Assembly: GCA_001567505.1 (NCBI GenBank)
Contig: LLEU01000009.1
Span: 1 to 32,944 of the forward strand
DNA length: 32,944 nucleotides
Source of the DNA: Acidobacteria bacterium OLB17
GTDB lineage: Bacteria > Acidobacteriota > Blastocatellia > Pyrinomonadales > Pyrinomonadaceae
Direction: 5' to 3'
Made by a program: the position numbers and the translations under genes. This document shows, piece after piece, positions 30,969 to 32,944 of the stretch. The notes beneath the pieces are model-generated. The model was not told where the DNA came from. It did no database searches and saw nothing but the letters and a program-made list of their open reading frames with translations. Position 1 is the stretch's first letter. Each line of letters starts with the position of its first letter.

Positions 30969-31379
30969 ATGGAGAAACTGATGGGGCGCCATGCGTCCTA
31001 TTACTATGCGTTCTTTCGCATAGTTTTCGGTTTTATGTTCCTCTTGCACGGAACGCAGAAGTTCTTTAATTTCCCGACGTCCGCGAATTGGAGTGGCTTT
31101 CCGTCCGGGATGCCGCTTGTGGGCGGAACGATCGAGATCGTCTGCGGTACGCTCATCCTTCTCGGCCTATTCACGAGCTTTGCGGCGTTCCTTGCGAGCG
31201 GAATGATGGCGGTCGCTTATTTTATGTATCACCAACCGGGCGGAGCATTGCCCCGCACGAACGGCGGCGAACTCGCCGTCGCGTACTGCTTTGCATTTCT
31301 CTACATTGCGTCGAGAGGTTCGGGTGCGTTGAGCCTGGATTCGATCATCCGGCCGAATAAAGGGACGACGCCGTACTAG
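30969..31379 (+). CDS. DoxX-family membrane protein
   Basis: A 136-residue integral membrane protein with four helices of the DoxX/SURF4-like fold: YYYAFFRIVFGFMFLLHG, then VGGTIEIVCGTLILLGLF, AAFLASGMMAVAYFMYH, and YCFAFLYIASRGSG. The GTQKFFNFP turn after helix 1 is typical. The frame extends upstream, but the strong AGGAGG site fixes the start at 30969. DoxX proteins are linked to quinone or thiol redox reactions at the membrane, but the role of this one is not clear. The last four bases, CTAG, form the stop codons of both this gene and convergent xseB. Confidence 0.85.
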   Translation: MEKLMGRHASYYYAFFRIVFGFMFLLHGTQKFFNFPTSANWSGFPSGMPLVGGTIEIVCGTLILLGLFTSFAAFLASGMMAVAYFMYHQPGGALPRTNGGELAVAYCFAFLYIASRGSGALSLDSIIRPNKGTTPY

Positions 31380-31612
31380 CCTCTAAGGGCGTCGGCGTCC
31401 AGGTCCTTTGTGTGCAGTTCTCCGTCGGCTGAGCGTGAAAGTATCTCGATACGACGCTCAGCCGCATCAAGCCGCTCTCGGCAGGTGCGTGAGAGCGTGA
31501 TCCCCTTTTCAAATAATGCAAGGCTCTCGTCGAGCTTAAGCTCGCCGCTTTCGAGTTTGGCGACGATCTTTTCAAGAGCGGCCAGGGAATCTTCGAAGGA
31601 GAGTTCTTTCAT
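31376..31612 (-). CDS. xseB: Exodeoxyribonuclease VII small subunit
   Basis: A 78-residue subunit of exonuclease VII, which degrades single-stranded DNA with XseA. The N-terminal FEDSLAALEKIVAKLESGELKLDE segment is the family signature, followed by SLALFEKGITLSR and a coiled-coil tail. It is normal length. The order on the minus strand is xseA, DUF2939-like gene, xseB; the 5-base gap to the middle gene suggests one operon. Its TAG overlaps the doxX stop in the shared CTAG. Confidence 0.93.
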   Translation of the reverse strand: MKELSFEDSLAALEKIVAKLESGELKLDESLALFEKGITLSRTCRERLDAAERRIEILSRSADGELHTKDLDADALRG

Positions 31613-31617
31613 AAAGT

Positions 31618-32286
31618 TTATTGTAACGCCTCGCCGGCCATGCGAAGCAGGTCGTCAAGATCGACGCCGTCAAAGCTCTTTTGTTTCGGGCCGATCTCTG
31701 TCGCCGATGCGATAGCGACGAGTTCTTCGCCGATCCGTCTCGCGATCTCGGCCGCAAGGGCATCGTCCTCGAACGCGGTCACCTTCCAACGCGTCCCGAC
31801 GCGCGTCATCTTCAACTTTAGCGGGCTGTCGGGGATCGTGCTCTCGACGACCGCCACGTCGCCCTCGACTTTCGTACTAAGATAGTGGTCGGCGCCGAGC
31901 GCGATCAGCGGGAACGGAACGCTGCCGAATTTCTCCATACGCTCGCGTATAAGGCGCGGAAGCTCGGCTCGTGCACGATCCTTTACGGCCGGGAGCATCG
32001 GGATCGCTATGAGTTTCAGCCGGGCGATCACGGCCGGAGGCAAGCCCTTGCCGTACATCTCGGCTGCTTTCGCGGTCACTTGCGGCGTAAAATTATCAGT
32101 GATCGCATTGACGTCCACAAGCGAGTCAAGCTCGGCCTGGTCGTCCCGCTTTGCCGCATCGACGATCAGCGCAAGCGAATACTGCGGCGTGCCCTTAAGG
32201 TGCTGCCAATAGAAATATCCCGCCGCGCACAGCACGACCGCCGCGACTGCGAGTGAAATTCCTGCGATCTTAAAAACTTTCGCCAT
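31618..32286 (-). CDS. Membrane-anchored DUF2939-like protein
   Basis: A protein of about 222 residues from ATG 32286; the frame extends to a TTG at 32328, but the ATG start gives a clean N-terminal anchor (VFKIAGISLAVAAVVLCAAGYFY). The rest is soluble, presumably periplasmic, with an AAKRDDQAELDSLVDV segment and PPAVIARLKLIAIP, which resemble DUF2939 proteins. The final third (VESTIPDSPLKLKMTRVGTRWKVTAFEDD) looks like a small beta fold. Function is unknown. It is inserted between xseA and xseB, 5 bases upstream of xseB and 59 after xseA. Confidence 0.75.
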   Translation of the reverse strand: MAKVFKIAGISLAVAAVVLCAAGYFYWQHLKGTPQYSLALIVDAAKRDDQAELDSLVDVNAITDNFTPQVTAKAAEMYGKGLPPAVIARLKLIAIPMLPAVKDRARAELPRLIRERMEKFGSVPFPLIALGADHYLSTKVEGDVAVVESTIPDSPLKLKMTRVGTRWKVTAFEDDALAAEIARRIGEELVAIASATEIGPKQKSFDGVDLDDLLRMAGEALQ

Positions 32287-32345
32287 TTTGCGAATACCGG
32301 CGACTTGGACGCGAGAAAGCCTTCCCAAGATCGCCGCAAAAAATG

Positions 32346-32944
32346 CTATTCATCGCCCGGATCCGTCGCCAAGACCTCAGCTTCGAGTGTGCCTTTTTTG
32401 AGGCGTATTTTCAATTTATCGCCGGGATCGACGGCTCCGGCCGAGGTAATAAGCTTCCCTTTCGGGTCGAGCGTGATCGAATAGCCGCGGGCAAGAGCGG
32501 CAAGCGGCGAGAGTGCGTCGAGCTTCGCCGCAAGTACGCCAAGCGAGGCGTTCCCTTTCTCGACCTTCGCTCTTACGCCGGCATCAAGGCGATGCGAAAG
32601 AATTGCCGACGCGGCACTCAGCCGCTCGAACCTCGCTTTGAGGCTGTCGATCGAGAGCTTGCCCGCCGCCTCGAGATATCTTCTTGACGCTGCAGAACAC
32701 GCGGCCGACGATGCGTTCGCAAGGCGTTCGAATGCCATCGAATGTGCGGCGTCCAGCGTTGAGATCTTGTGGTCGATCGAGTTGAAGATCCTATCCTCGG
32801 CGTTCTCGAATCGAGCGATCAGGTCCTCTTCAAGGCCGGCGACTATCGCGGCCGCATCCGACGGCGTTGCGGCTCGACGGTCGGCGATGTGGTCGGCGAT
32901 CGTTGTGTCGATCTCGTGGCCGACGGCCCGAGATCACCGGGACA
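32346..32944 (-). CDS. xseA: Exodeoxyribonuclease VII large subunit, 3' part
   Basis: The C-terminal ~195 residues of XseA, cut by the window edge. The catalytic region GHEIDTTIADHIADRRAATPSDAA is clear, followed by a long helical part and the closing LARGYSITLDPKGKLITSAG and beta segment. Reading backwards from GHE, an in-frame TGA appears at 32936-32934, and the residues expected before GHE (PVIS) are found in the +1 frame instead. One extra C in CCC at 32927-32929 explains this, so a frameshift is present at the edge of the window. XseB is two genes downstream. Confidence 0.82.

Overview
The window is about 33 kb of bacterial DNA with moderately high GC. I see 29 protein genes, almost no spacer DNA, and no rRNA, tRNA, IS element or CRISPR array. 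The LPS heptose genes and a bifunctional penicillin-binding protein point to a diderm (Gram-negative) bacterium. The mix of an acidobacterial-looking type IV pilin, a GTP-type PEP carboxykinase, a secreted prolyl oligopeptidase and many TPR proteins suggests Acidobacteriota, probably class Blastocatellia. That placement is inference from gene content; there is no marker rRNA.

Layout. (1) Bases 127-3755, minus strand: a tight operon of a radical SAM enzyme, hicB, hicA, an MGDG-synthase-type glycosyltransferase and a short-chain dehydrogenase. The first four genes have no spacer bases between them. (2) 3886-11229: cysteine desulfurase, a small secreted octapeptide-repeat protein on the minus strand, a membrane GGDEF-EAL protein, a secreted prolyl oligopeptidase and a secreted TPR protein. 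(3) 11327-14687, minus: a small Pro/Thr/Ala-rich lipoprotein and a class A PBP. (4) 14744-17539: a sugar epimerase (frameshifted here), waaF, gmhB and a convergent cupin, that is, LPS-core and sugar-nucleotide functions. (5) 17559-23784: pilS, pilR, a 371-base regulatory region, pilA, and a Wzy/WaaL/PglL-type membrane protein. (6) 23886-26545: ABC-2 permease, membrane TPR protein and ABC ATPase. (7) 26630-31379: a [2Fe-2S] protein with an unrecognised N-terminal half, an EamA transporter, GTP-PEPCK and DoxX. (8) 31376-32944, minus: xseB, a DUF2939-like gene and the 3' part of xseA, cut by the window edge.

The most coherent system is the pilus block. PilS and PilR sit upstream of pilA. The pilA leader holds a near-consensus sigma-54 promoter (21077-21091). 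About 145-290 bases farther upstream are three 41-43 base tandem repeats and a perfect dyad, rich in GTGTC half-sites of the kind reported for Pseudomonas PilR. A possible pilin oligosaccharyltransferase follows pilA after a strong terminator. Other points of interest are the secreted repeat protein at 5150-5443, the HicBA pair embedded in a biosynthetic operon, several GTG-start genes whose -10 boxes lie 6-10 bases before the start (leaderless transcripts), and two single-base frameshifts (15389-15394 and 32927-32929) that look like sequence errors or recent mutations.
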